This document shows positions 1 through 6,897 of a stretch of DNA of 15,480 nt, one piece after another; within the stretch, counting starts at the first letter, position 1, and each line of letters opens with the position of its first letter. The position numbers and the translations under genes are program-made. The notes beneath the pieces are model-generated. The model saw nothing but the letters and a program-made list of their open reading frames with translations, was not told the DNA's origin and did no database searches. Origin of the DNA: Sphingobacteriaceae bacterium (GTDB lineage: Bacteria; Bacteroidota; Bacteroidia; B-17B0; Aurantibacillaceae); NCBI GenBank assembly GCA_025360355.1, contig JANYCL010000355.1, forward strand, positions 1-15,480, in the 5' to 3' direction.

Positions 1-166
1 CTAAATAATTATTTAAACTCCAGTTTAATAGTTTTTTACCTCTATAATTCATGTACGGACCAATCTCTCCTTCAAGCTTCGGGAAAAAAAAGTAACCGTG
101 TCCGTCTTGTGCATAAATACCCAAAGGGCCCATGTTTGCAACGACTTTTTCAAAAATGTCTTTCAT
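1..166 (-). CDS. Partial PLP-dependent alpha-oxoamine synthase-like enzyme (N-terminus only)
   Basis: Reading leftward from an ATG at 166, the frame stays open to the window edge and gives 55 residues starting MKDIFEKVVANMGPLGIY and ending in WSLNNYL. The NNYL stretch, preceded by a short tail with FPKLEGEIGP and YRGKKLLNW, matches the N-terminus of the fold-type I PLP family that includes 8-amino-7-oxononanoate synthase, glycine C-acetyltransferase and serine palmitoyltransferase. The family condenses an amino acid with an acyl-CoA. The catalytic lysine lies beyond the window, so the substrate cannot be told. Bacteroidota often have several such paralogues, including sphingolipid-forming ones. 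A perfect -7 box lies just upstream at 190-197. The family call is fairly safe; the exact function is open. Confidence 0.7.
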   Translation of the reverse strand, partial: MKDIFEKVVANMGPLGIYAQDGHGYFFFPKLEGEIGPYMNYRGKKLLNWSLNNYL

Positions 167-189
167 AAATGCTTGGATTTAATAGTGAG

Positions 190-197
190 CAAAATTA
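190..197 (-). promoter_or_regulatory. Bacteroidota -7 promoter box for the leftward PLP enzyme gene
   Basis: The plus strand reads CAAAATTA, which is TAATTTTG on the minus strand, a perfect TAnnTTTG. Transcription would begin near 184, about 17 bases before the ATG at 166. I see no good TTG at the -33 distance. This box forms one arm of a palindrome with the box at 199-206. Confidence 0.5.
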
Positions 198-198
198 C

Positions 199-206
199 TA
201 ATTTTG
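199..206 (+). promoter_or_regulatory. Bacteroidota -7 promoter box facing the rightward aminotransferase-pyrF genes
   Basis: The plus strand reads TAATTTTG, a perfect TAnnTTTG. Transcription would start near 213, leaving a leader of about 96 bases before the GTG at 309. A TTG at 173-175 is slightly too far upstream to be an ideal -33 element. It mirrors the minus-strand box at 190-197 around a single C at 198. Confidence 0.4.
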
Positions 207-308
207 GAGCAGTTTTGGAAGGGAAAAATGAGTAATTTTTGACCTTTGTTATACCTCAATTATCAACATTGATGGGATTTTGAGTGCTATTGCGTAATTT
301 TATAAGCT

Positions 309-1166
309 GTGGAAGATACACATTGCATATTTAACGGGCACCTGATAAGTTTATACGAACCTGCCATTTCTTTTTCGAACCGCGCTTTCCGTTACGGCGA
401 TTCGTTGTTTGAAAGCATTCGAGTTTGTAATGGAAAAATAATGTTTCTGAAAGATCATCTTAACCGTTTGAAATTGGGAATGACGGTCTTACGATTTAAT
501 TTACCTGCCGAATTTAATTTTGAAAATGTTGATGCTCTGATCAAATTGCTCTTAGTAAAAAATAAAATTGGAAGAGACGCAAGAATTCGTCTGACTGTTT
601 TTAGGAACGAAGGCGGGTTTTACGCGCCTGAAACAAATGATATTTCTTTTTTGATAGAAGCTGAGAATATTGAAGCTGAAGGTTACGTTCTGAACAAAAA
701 AGGTTTGTGGATGGATATTTATGCTGATATAAAAAAACAGATCAATAAATTAGCAAATATTAAAAGCGGAAATGCTTTGATTTATGTAATGGCCGGTCTC
801 GCAAAAACATCCATGAAACTCGACGAATGTTTTATTATAAATGAGAATGGAAGCATTTGTGAAAGTATTAGTTCCAACGTTTTTATAGTGAAGAATGGTT
901 GCATGTACACCGCGCCTTTAACCGAAGGTTGTGTTGATGGTATCATGAGGAAACAAATATTAAAACTCGCCACTGCAAATAAAGTACTTACCTTTGAAAT
1001 GCCTTTAACAATAAACTCACTAATGAACGGTGATGAAGTGTTTTTAACCAGCTCCATTAGAGGAATACGTTGGGTTGGACAGTATAAAGCAAAATATTAT
1101 ACCAATAGCATGAGTGTTTTTTTTACTGAAAAATTAAATGAATTGACTAATAAAGTCGTTGTATGA
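309..1166 (+). CDS. Class IV aminotransferase (IlvE / aminodeoxychorismate lyase family)
   Basis: This 285-residue protein has the full class IV PLP-enzyme layout. RAFRYGDSLFESIRV (25-39) is the N-terminal substrate-side motif. Lys152 in NIKSGNAL is the expected Schiff-base lysine. ICESISSNVFIV (183-194) holds the conserved glutamate, and TEGCVDGIMRKQI (205-217) is the phosphate-binding loop region. The family includes branched-chain aminotransferase, D-amino acid aminotransferase and 4-amino-4-deoxychorismate lyase. At 285 residues it fits the shorter PabC/DAAT side better than the longer IlvE, but motifs alone do not settle the substrate. The start is a GTG: an in-frame TAA lies two codons upstream and the first internal ATG (codon 45) would delete the RAFRYGD motif. 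Its stop overlaps the pyrF start as ATGA, so the two are probably translationally coupled. Confidence 0.88.
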   Translation: MEDTHCIFNGHLISLYEPAISFSNRAFRYGDSLFESIRVCNGKIMFLKDHLNRLKLGMTVLRFNLPAEFNFENVDALIKLLLVKNKIGRDARIRLTVFRNEGGFYAPETNDISFLIEAENIEAEGYVLNKKGLWMDIYADIKKQINKLANIKSGNALIYVMAGLAKTSMKLDECFIINENGSICESISSNVFIVKNGCMYTAPLTEGCVDGIMRKQILKLATANKVLTFEMPLTINSLMNGDEVFLTSSIRGIRWVGQYKAKYYTNSMSVFFTEKLNELTNKVVV

Positions 1167-2005
1167 ACAGACAGAAACTGATAGAACAAATACAGGAAAA
1201 GAAAACATTTTTGTGTGTAGGATTAGATCCTGATGTGGATAAATTTCCAAAACATATCTTAAATGATGAAGATCCGATCTTTGAATTCAACCGCGAGATC
1301 ATAGATGCAACAGCTGATCATTGCATTGCTTTTAAACCTAACAATGCTTTTTACGAAGCTTATGGTTTAAGCGGTGTTAGCAGTTTAGAAAAAACAATTA
1401 AATATATTAAAGCAAATTATCCGGATCACTTTTTAATTGCAGATGCAAAACGCGGCGACATAGGAAACACATCAGCGATGTACGCTAAAGCTTTTTTTAA
1501 ACGACTAAATGCTGATGCAATTACTGTAGCCCCTTATATGGGTAGCGATTCAGTGAAACCTTTTTTGGGATTTGAAAATAAATGGGCTATTGTTTTAGGA
1601 TTGACAAGCAATGAAGGTTCTGCTGATTTCCAGTTATTAAAAACAGGAACAGAAGAATTGTATTTGAATGTAATAAGAACATGCGCTTCGTGGGGAACTG
1701 AAAATAACATGATGTTTGTTGTTGGAGCAACCAAAGCGCAAATGCTTGAAAGCATCCGTAAAATAATTCCAAATCATTTTTTATTAGTTCCGGGAGTAGG
1801 AGCTCAGGGCGGTTCGCTGGAGGATGTTTGTAAATTCGGAGCGAATAAAGACATTGGCTTGATCGTAAATGTATCCAGGAATATTATTTACGCAGGTAGT
1901 GGAAAAGATTTTGCATCAAAAGCTGCCGACGAAGCAAAAAAAATAGCAGAACAAATGAAAACATATTTAAACGAAAAACATGGAAGAGAACAAAAACCAG
2001 CCTAA
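1163..2005 (+). CDS. pyrF: Orotidine 5'-phosphate decarboxylase
   Basis: PyrF converts OMP to UMP, the last step of de novo pyrimidine synthesis, in the cytoplasm. The 280-residue length and motif spacing place it in the longer subfamily (type 2, mycobacterial-like). LCVGLDPD (17-24) is the first barrel strand, AFKPNNAFYE (56-65) holds the substrate-contacting lysine region, and ADAKRGDI (93-100) is the catalytic Asp-Lys-Asp signature with Lys96. LVPGVGAQGG (208-217) and NVSRNIIYA (236-244) form the phosphate-binding end of the barrel. It begins in a 4-base ATGA overlap with the aminotransferase. Its last 26 bases overlap the next gene, so the three are very likely one transcription unit. No truncation or missing catalytic residue is seen. 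Confidence 0.97.
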   Translation: MNRQKLIEQIQEKKTFLCVGLDPDVDKFPKHILNDEDPIFEFNREIIDATADHCIAFKPNNAFYEAYGLSGVSSLEKTIKYIKANYPDHFLIADAKRGDIGNTSAMYAKAFFKRLNADAITVAPYMGSDSVKPFLGFENKWAIVLGLTSNEGSADFQLLKTGTEELYLNVIRTCASWGTENNMMFVVGATKAQMLESIRKIIPNHFLLVPGVGAQGGSLEDVCKFGANKDIGLIVNVSRNIIYAGSGKDFASKAADEAKKIAEQMKTYLNEKHGREQKPA

Positions 2006-2294
2006 CCAAATTGATATTGAGTTAAGCGAAGAAGTCGCAGAAGGAATTTATTCAAACCTTGCTATCATTACACATTCGCAAAGTGAATTCGTAATCGATT
2101 TTATAAAAATGATGCCCGGTGTACCGAAGGCGAAAGTAAAATCACGCATCGTGCTTACACCGCAACACGCAAAACGTTTGGTGAAAGCTTTAAACGATAA
2201 TGTACAGCGCTTCGAACAAGTACACGGTAAAATAAAAGATTCTGATCTGAATGCTCTGCCGCTTTCATTTGGTGGACCAACTGCGCAGGCTTAA
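1980..2294 (+). CDS. DUF3467 family protein
   Basis: This small soluble protein of 104 residues matches the DUF3467 family. The core includes EGIYSNLAIITHSQSEFVID (21-40), followed by a basic PKAKVKSRIVLTPQHAKRL segment (49-67) and an amphipathic helix up to about residue 85. The family has no established biochemical role that I can name. It has no signal peptide, membrane segment or recognisable catalytic motif. The ATG lies 26 bases inside the 3' end of pyrF in another frame, and the acidic start MEENKNQPNQIDIELSEE is normal for the family, so the overlap looks real. A hairpin-forming repeat follows 4 bases after its stop and probably ends the transcript. Confidence 0.88.
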   Translation: MEENKNQPNQIDIELSEEVAEGIYSNLAIITHSQSEFVIDFIKMMPGVPKAKVKSRIVLTPQHAKRLVKALNDNVQRFEQVHGKIKDSDLNALPLSFGGPTAQA

Positions 2295-2298
2295 CATC

Positions 2299-2357
2299 TG
2301 TCATGTCGAGCGAAGTCGAGACGTTTTTGAAAGTTCTCGACTACGCTCGAACTGACA
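2299..2357. terminator. Bacteroidota intergenic inverted repeat, likely bidirectional terminator
   Basis: The left arm starts TGTCATGTCGAGCG and the right arm, read on the minus strand, starts TGTCAGTTCGAGCG. Over the outer 23 bases of each arm 20 positions match, leaving an imperfect loop near 2322-2334. The two arms can form a long hairpin between the convergent DUF3467 and hydrolase genes. I recognise the TGTCA..TCGAGCG..AGTCGAGA form as a common dispersed intergenic repeat in Bacteroidota. The right arm overlaps the last codons and stop of the minus-strand hydrolase gene. Confidence 0.75.
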
Positions 2358-3114
2358 CTTCAATCTGCAATCCATCGTATCCTAACTCAATATGATCGGG
2401 TAATTCTAAACTTACTTCACTATGTAATCCTAATTGGTGGGAGATATGTGTGAAATAAGTTTTTTTAGCTTTTAATTCGTTGGCGAGATCTATTGCTTCG
2501 TTAAATGTGAAATGAGAAATATGTTCGTTGCGACGTAAAGCATTTATCACAACCACTTCTGAGCCTTTAATTTTTTCTTTTTCTTCCGGACTAATAAAAT
2601 TTGCATCTGTGATGTAAGAAAAATTTCCAACACGGAATGCTTTTACCGGTAATTTATAATGCAAAACATTTATCGGTTGTATTTTCAGATCTCCGACAGT
2701 AAAAGAATTATCAGTAATTGTTTTTAAATCTATTTTAGGAATACCGGGATAATCTAAATCAGCAAAAATATATGCGAATTCCATTTTAAGAGCTTGTTGC
2801 ACGCGTTCTGTTGCATAAACGGGCATCACAATTCCATTGATGAAATTGAAAGCACGCACTTCATCTAATCCTGCAATATGATCTTTGTGTTCGTGCGTAA
2901 AAATAACGGCATCCAGTTTTTTTACCTTCTCGCGTAACATTTGTTGCCTGAAATCCGGACCGGTATCAATAACAATATTGGTATTTTTATCTTCGATCAT
3001 TACGGAAGAACGAAGACGATTATCTTTTTTATCGGGGGAAGTACATACTTTACAAGTGCAGCCAATTAATGGTACGCCTTGTGATGTGCCTGTTCCTAAA
3101 AAAGTGACTTTCAA
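2341..3114 (-). CDS. PhnP-like metallo-beta-lactamase-fold hydrolase
   Basis: The 257-residue protein has a complete metallo-beta-lactamase fold metal site: THEHKDH (73-79) for the HxHxDH motif, His152 (VLHYKLPV), Asp170 (YITDAN) and His226 (THISHQ). The start MKVTFLGTGTSQGVP and the cluster GCTCKVC (18-24) are typical of the PhnP-like subgroup, where these cysteines bind a structural zinc. E. coli PhnP opens 5-phosphoribosyl 1,2-cyclic phosphate. I see no other phosphonate genes here, so the substrate is probably a different phosphodiester. It is the last gene of the minus-strand run, 10 bases after the rhomboid gene. Its last residues SVRA and the TAG stop lie inside the intergenic repeat. 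Confidence 0.9.
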   Translation of the reverse strand: MKVTFLGTGTSQGVPLIGCTCKVCTSPDKKDNRLRSSVMIEDKNTNIVIDTGPDFRQQMLREKVKKLDAVIFTHEHKDHIAGLDEVRAFNFINGIVMPVYATERVQQALKMEFAYIFADLDYPGIPKIDLKTITDNSFTVGDLKIQPINVLHYKLPVKAFRVGNFSYITDANFISPEEKEKIKGSEVVVINALRRNEHISHFTFNEAIDLANELKAKKTYFTHISHQLGLHSEVSLELPDHIELGYDGLQIEVSVRA

Positions 3115-3124
3115 TTTAAAAAGA

Positions 3125-3823
3125 TTAATGGTTAAAAATAGAATGAAATATGTTTGTAACCAAACTTGGTTTTAATGCAACTGTATAAATAACTCCGAAT
3201 ATTGCTCCCCAAAAATGGGCTTCATGTCCAATACGGTCGGCTTCAGGGTCACCGGTTTTGCGTTTGCTTAAATAATAACTTCCTGCTAAAAAAACGATTC
3301 CTAATAACCATGCAGGCATTGGTAAAACAAATAAGTAAAGCGTATTGAAAGGTTGAATGATTATATAGCTAAAAATTATGGCTTCAATGGCACCGCTTGC
3401 TCCTAATGAAGAATAAGATGGATTATTTTTATTTTTAAAATATTCTGTAATGGAAGCAGCATAAATTCCGCCGGTGAACAAACCTAAGTACGCGATTTTT
3501 CCAATTCTGGTCGCTCTTACAATTTCTTCGGGATCGGCTGAATTCTTATCATAGAATAATGATGTGTACAACCCAATATATTCACCGCTATCCAATAAAT
3601 AATAATGAGATTCAACAGCATAGCCAAACATGTAGAGCGCAAAAACATTTAATGCTAAATGCATAGTATCAGCATGAATAAAAGCGTGCGTTAAAAAACG
3701 GTAATGTTCATTATTGCGCTTAATAGAGTAGGGATGGAATAAATATTTGTACATGGCATTCCTGTCATTAAAACAATAAATTGAGAATGCGACAATAACA
3801 ATTATAAATGTTGTGGTGATCAT
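3125..3823 (-). CDS. Rhomboid family intramembrane serine protease
   Basis: This is a 232-residue polytopic membrane protein. Rhomboid proteases cut transmembrane substrates inside the bilayer with a Ser-His dyad. The motifs seen are HADTMHLALNVF (50-61), the HxxxN oxyanion segment with His55 and Asn59, GASGA (141-145) with nucleophile Ser143, and GHEAHFWGAIFG (199-210), in which His203 fits the catalytic AHxxGxxxG pattern. Both dyad residues are present, so it is predicted active. Between the second and third membrane segments there is a charged loop of about 35 residues (roughly 74-108). It lies 1 base from yhhQ and 10 from the hydrolase gene. The substrate is unknown. Confidence 0.9.
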   Translation of the reverse strand: MITTTFIIVIVAFSIYCFNDRNAMYKYLFHPYSIKRNNEHYRFLTHAFIHADTMHLALNVFALYMFGYAVESHYYLLDSGEYIGLYTSLFYDKNSADPEEIVRATRIGKIAYLGLFTGGIYAASITEYFKNKNNPSYSSLGASGAIEAIIFSYIIIQPFNTLYLFVLPMPAWLLGIVFLAGSYYLSKRKTGDPEADRIGHEAHFWGAIFGVIYTVALKPSLVTNIFHSIFNH

Positions 3824-3824
3824 T

Positions 3825-4490
3825 TTATTCTACAGCTTCTTTTCCTTTTCCTAAATATTTTTCAATAGCGAAATGTCCGAGATAAATTAATGGTATCAAT
3901 GCAATCGCTACTAATAATTTAAAAGCATAACCCCAAGCAGCATTAACAGCAAAATCACCAAACGACCATTTGCCTGGAATTACAAAAGCGATGAACTGAA
4001 CAAGGAAAGTATCGATCAGCTGACTAATAACCGTACTTCCTGTTGCGCGCAGCCAGATCATTTTGTGTCCTGTTACGTTTCGTAATTTCCAAAAGATCCA
4101 AACATCAATTAACTGCGAAGTTAAAAAAGCACAGATGCTTCCAACAATTATCCACTGACTTTGTCCGAACACCGTTGTAAAAGCCGCATCGCTAACAGGT
4201 GAGAAACCAACCGCAGTTAAATTAATGGCAACAGTAATTAAAATGTAGGTGTAAATAATTAATCCAACTGTGATGAGCGTAAGCTTGCGTACACCGCTGT
4301 GTCCGTAATACTCATTGATAAGATCGGTGAGAACAAAAACAACTGGCCATAAAATAATTCCAATGCTTTGTGTGAAAATCCCGAAGAACTGAACAAGTTT
4401 TCCGCCTATGAGTTCAGCTACAATTGCATTAGTGACAAAAAATCCGGCAAGAATAATAAAGACGAGATCTTTTCGGTTTTTGAAATCCAT
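3825..4490 (-). CDS. yhhQ: Queuosine precursor transporter (VUT/YhhQ family)
   Basis: The 221-residue protein has about six hydrophobic segments and carries the family's conserved stretches: DLINEYYG (56-63), FLTSQLIDVWIFWKLR (122-137) and RATGSTVISQLIDT (148-161). In E. coli YhhQ imports the queuosine precursors preQ0/preQ1 across the inner membrane for the wobble-base modification of GUN tRNAs. The length is normal and the motifs intact. One base separates it from the genes on either side, so it is probably cotranscribed with them. No queuosine synthesis gene and no preQ1 riboswitch are visible here. Confidence 0.92.
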   Translation of the reverse strand: MDFKNRKDLVFIILAGFFVTNAIVAELIGGKLVQFFGIFTQSIGIILWPVVFVLTDLINEYYGHSGVRKLTLITVGLIIYTYILITVAINLTAVGFSPVSDAAFTTVFGQSQWIIVGSICAFLTSQLIDVWIFWKLRNVTGHKMIWLRATGSTVISQLIDTFLVQFIAFVIPGKWSFGDFAVNAAWGYAFKLLVAIALIPLIYLGHFAIEKYLGKGKEAVE

Positions 4491-4491
4491 G

Positions 4492-6519
4492 TTATTTCTT
4501 GAATACTATAATTTCTGCGCGACGGTTTATTTCGTTTTCTTCTTTACCGCAATCTTCACCTTTTGCACAATTGTTTAAAAGATTAGTTGCGCCTTTACCC
4601 ACAGTTTTAAGAATTTGTTTTCCTGATAATCCATTTTTAGAAAGGAATCCTTTAACATTATTAGCACGTTGTCCGGAAAGAACCTGATTGCGTCCTGGTT
4701 TACCTTGTGAATCGGCATATCCATAAATTTCAACACGTAATTCAGGATATTTTTTAAGAACTTCCAGATTTTTAGTTAAAGTTGTTTGCGCATCTTCACG
4801 CACACCCGATTCGTTGAAATTAAAACGTAAAGGAGCAAGATCAAAACCTAATGCTTTTAATTGTTCATCGCTTAATTTGCCATGATAATTTGCTAATGCA
4901 GCTAAGATCGCATCGTTATTATTAACCACAACAACATCTGTAGATTTAATATTAATAGTTGTTGTATTACAAACGATCATTGGTTCAATACAAGTGTCAC
5001 AATAAGCAAATACTTTAAATTGCACGGTGTTGTCACCTGTTTTTGTGAATTTGTAATCTAAAATATTGCTTTTACCGGTTACTGTTTCATTATTTACTTT
5101 CCATCCGGTTTGTAAAACTTTGTAGTATTCAGGAAAAGCCGCTTTAAAATTATATTCGTTTTCTTTTTCGTTGATCAAATTATTTGTGAGCGCAATAACA
5201 TTATCATTAAATGTTGTACACTCTTTGTTTAAGTTGGATAAATAATTTATTTTGTAAATATCCATGTCACCTTTACCGCCTTTTCTGCCTGAAGAGAAAT
5301 AACCAATGTTACCATCTTTATTCTGCACCATAAAAATATCGTGAGCAGGTGAATTAATTGGCGCGCCTAAATTTTCAGGCTTGCCCCATTTTCCATCTTT
5401 CAACTCCGATTTGTAAATATCGAAATTACCATAACCGGGATGTCCGCGAGATGCGAAGTACAAAGTATTTCCATCATCACTTAAAAAAGGCGCATCCTCA
5501 TCGTAAGCAGTATTAATATTCTCTCCTAAATTTTCAGGTTTGCCCCAAACGCCATCTGATACTTTTTTGGATTGATAAATATCTATCCCGCCAAAACCAT
5601 TTTTTGCCTCGCTGGTAAAAAATAAAGTTTTACCGTCTTTACTAATGTAAGCGTGATTTTGATAATAAGCGAAATTGATTTTCTTCGACATTTTTTTAGG
5701 ATTCTCTTTCTTTACATTCTCTAGGTCAATTTCAAAAATTTTGGTATCACGGTACACGTACAATTTTTTCCCATCGGGTGACATCGAAATAACAGATTCG
5801 TGATGCTTACGGAATTTAGAACTTAAGAACAGATCAGGAACTGTATAACGACGGGGTGCTGCAAACTTTCCGCCATCAGCCTGACTTAAATACATACTCT
5901 CGAAATATTTTCCGTCCAGATCACTTATCTTTTCTTTTTTATCGTCCTGACGTTTTGATGTGAATAATAATTCGTTATTAGGTGTAATAACGGGAACATA
6001 TTCCGGACTTTTTGAATTTACAGTAGAGCCCAAATTAACCACGTACCAATCTTTAGGATTAGTAGGAGTAGAATTGGCCATTGCGTAAAGACAATCTTCC
6101 TTGCGCTTTTTTAGATCCAACTGAAATAGTTTGTCATCTTCATCAATCGCAACGGCGCCTTTGAGCATATCTAAGAACTTAATGCTTTCCTCAAAATTAC
6201 CTTCGTGCTGATAGCATTTTGAAAGGGCGTAAATGAGATCTGGAAGTGTGTCTTTTGGCGTGTGATTATAGGCATTTTGTAAATAGGGAAGAGCTTCTTC
6301 CTGTTGGTCCATAAATTCAGAAAGCGTGATACCAAATCCAACATTAGCATTGTAATTGTATTTATCTATTGCAATAACTTTCAAATAATATTGGCGTGCT
6401 TTATCTAAATGAGCATTTTCAGTTGCCTTTGCAGCTTTACGTAAATAACGTTTTACCTGGGAAAAGGAAATGTTGTGAGAAAATGAAAGAAGAAGTAATA
6501 ATAAAATTAATTTTCTCAT
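4492..6519 (-). CDS. OmpA-family envelope protein with TPR and PD40 beta-propeller repeats (PorE-like layout)
   Basis: The 675-residue protein starts with a signal peptide (1 to about 20, ending SFSQ). TPR-type helices follow (about 23-120). Next is a beta-propeller of PD40/WD40-like repeats (about 165-425) with SPDGKKLYV, SKDGKTLFF and SDDGNTLYF blades and two copies of WGKPENLG. A less defined beta-rich segment spans about 430-530, and an OmpA peptidoglycan-binding domain about 560-675. Asp603 and Arg618, 15 residues apart in the D..N..LS..RA pattern, fit the diaminopimelate-binding pair. This resembles the type IX secretion protein PorE and its paralogues, which tie outer-membrane machinery to peptidoglycan. 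No lipobox cysteine is seen after the signal peptide. T9SS involvement is inference only, since no other T9SS gene is present. Confidence 0.87.
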   Translation of the reverse strand: MRKLILLLLLLSFSHNISFSQVKRYLRKAAKATENAHLDKARQYYLKVIAIDKYNYNANVGFGITLSEFMDQQEEALPYLQNAYNHTPKDTLPDLIYALSKCYQHEGNFEESIKFLDMLKGAVAIDEDDKLFQLDLKKRKEDCLYAMANSTPTNPKDWYVVNLGSTVNSKSPEYVPVITPNNELLFTSKRQDDKKEKISDLDGKYFESMYLSQADGGKFAAPRRYTVPDLFLSSKFRKHHESVISMSPDGKKLYVYRDTKIFEIDLENVKKENPKKMSKKINFAYYQNHAYISKDGKTLFFTSEAKNGFGGIDIYQSKKVSDGVWGKPENLGENINTAYDEDAPFLSDDGNTLYFASRGHPGYGNFDIYKSELKDGKWGKPENLGAPINSPAHDIFMVQNKDGNIGYFSSGRKGGKGDMDIYKINYLSNLNKECTTFNDNVIALTNNLINEKENEYNFKAAFPEYYKVLQTGWKVNNETVTGKSNILDYKFTKTGDNTVQFKVFAYCDTCIEPMIVCNTTTINIKSTDVVVVNNNDAILAALANYHGKLSDEQLKALGFDLAPLRFNFNESGVREDAQTTLTKNLEVLKKYPELRVEIYGYADSQGKPGRNQVLSGQRANNVKGFLSKNGLSGKQILKTVGKGATNLLNNCAKGEDCGKEENEINRRAEIIVFKK

Positions 6520-6523
6520 TGTT

Positions 6524-6886
6524 TTAAGATAATTTCCCTATAAAGATATAAAAAATAAGCAAACACAAAATAACACTTAGTAAGATATTGCCTACTCCCC
6601 ATATATAGTTATGTTGTTTTAACAATTCAAAGGTCTCATGGCTAAAGGTTGAGAATGTGCTTAAGCCTCCGCAAATACCTGTTAATAAAAATAATTTCAA
6701 ACTACCGCTTGATTGTAATTTTTCATTAAAAACGAAAAGCGCAAAGGCAAAAATAAAACAACTCAACATATTTGAGCATAAAGTGGCGATAGGTAATGCT
6801 AACGTAGTTTTTGAAAATATGGTTCCGATAAAGTAACGGATTGCGCTGCCAATTCCTCCTCCTAAAAATACCCAAATGACGTTCAT
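6524..6886 (-). CDS. crcB: Fluoride channel/exporter CrcB (Fluc)
   Basis: This 120-residue inner-membrane protein has four hydrophobic segments. Fluc proteins form dual-topology dimers that let fluoride out of the cell. The motifs seen are GGGIGSAIRYFIG (9-21), Asn39 in CSNMLSCF, which fits the conserved pore asparagine, and GICGGLSTFSTFS (70-82), whose Phe78 and Phe81 match the Phe-box. The length is typical of a single-copy homodimeric Fluc. The gene sits 11 bases after anmK and 4 before the OmpA-protein gene, which leaves no room for its own fluoride riboswitch. It is presumably expressed constitutively from the anmK promoter. Confidence 0.94.
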   Translation of the reverse strand: MNVIWVFLGGGIGSAIRYFIGTIFSKTTLALPIATLCSNMLSCFIFAFALFVFNEKLQSSGSLKLFLLTGICGGLSTFSTFSHETFELLKQHNYIWGVGNILLSVILCLLIFYIFIGKLS

Positions 6887-6897
6887 TGTTTGGTTGT

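Noticed and set aside
295..302. TAATTTTA as a promoter box directly before the aminotransferase GTG
   Set aside because: It misses the final G of TAnnTTTG, would give an essentially leaderless transcript, and has no -33 element at a suitable distance.
782..1057. Minus-strand frame of 91 codons inside the class IV aminotransferase gene
   Set aside because: It lies wholly within a well-supported gene with conserved motifs, and its own translation shows no recognisable domain.
3824..4495. Possible preQ1 riboswitch controlling the queuosine precursor transporter
   Set aside because: yhhQ begins 1 base after the OmpA-protein gene, leaving no leader for a riboswitch.
5368..5550. Two near-identical stretches about 159 bases apart inside the OmpA-protein gene, considered as a DNA repeat element
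   Set aside because: They encode the WGKPENLG segment of two successive PD40 propeller blades, so protein repeat structure explains them.
6524..6897. Possible fluoride riboswitch controlling crcB
   Set aside because: Only 11 bases separate anmK from crcB, too few for a crcB-type aptamer, and nothing resembling one was seen upstream of anmK.
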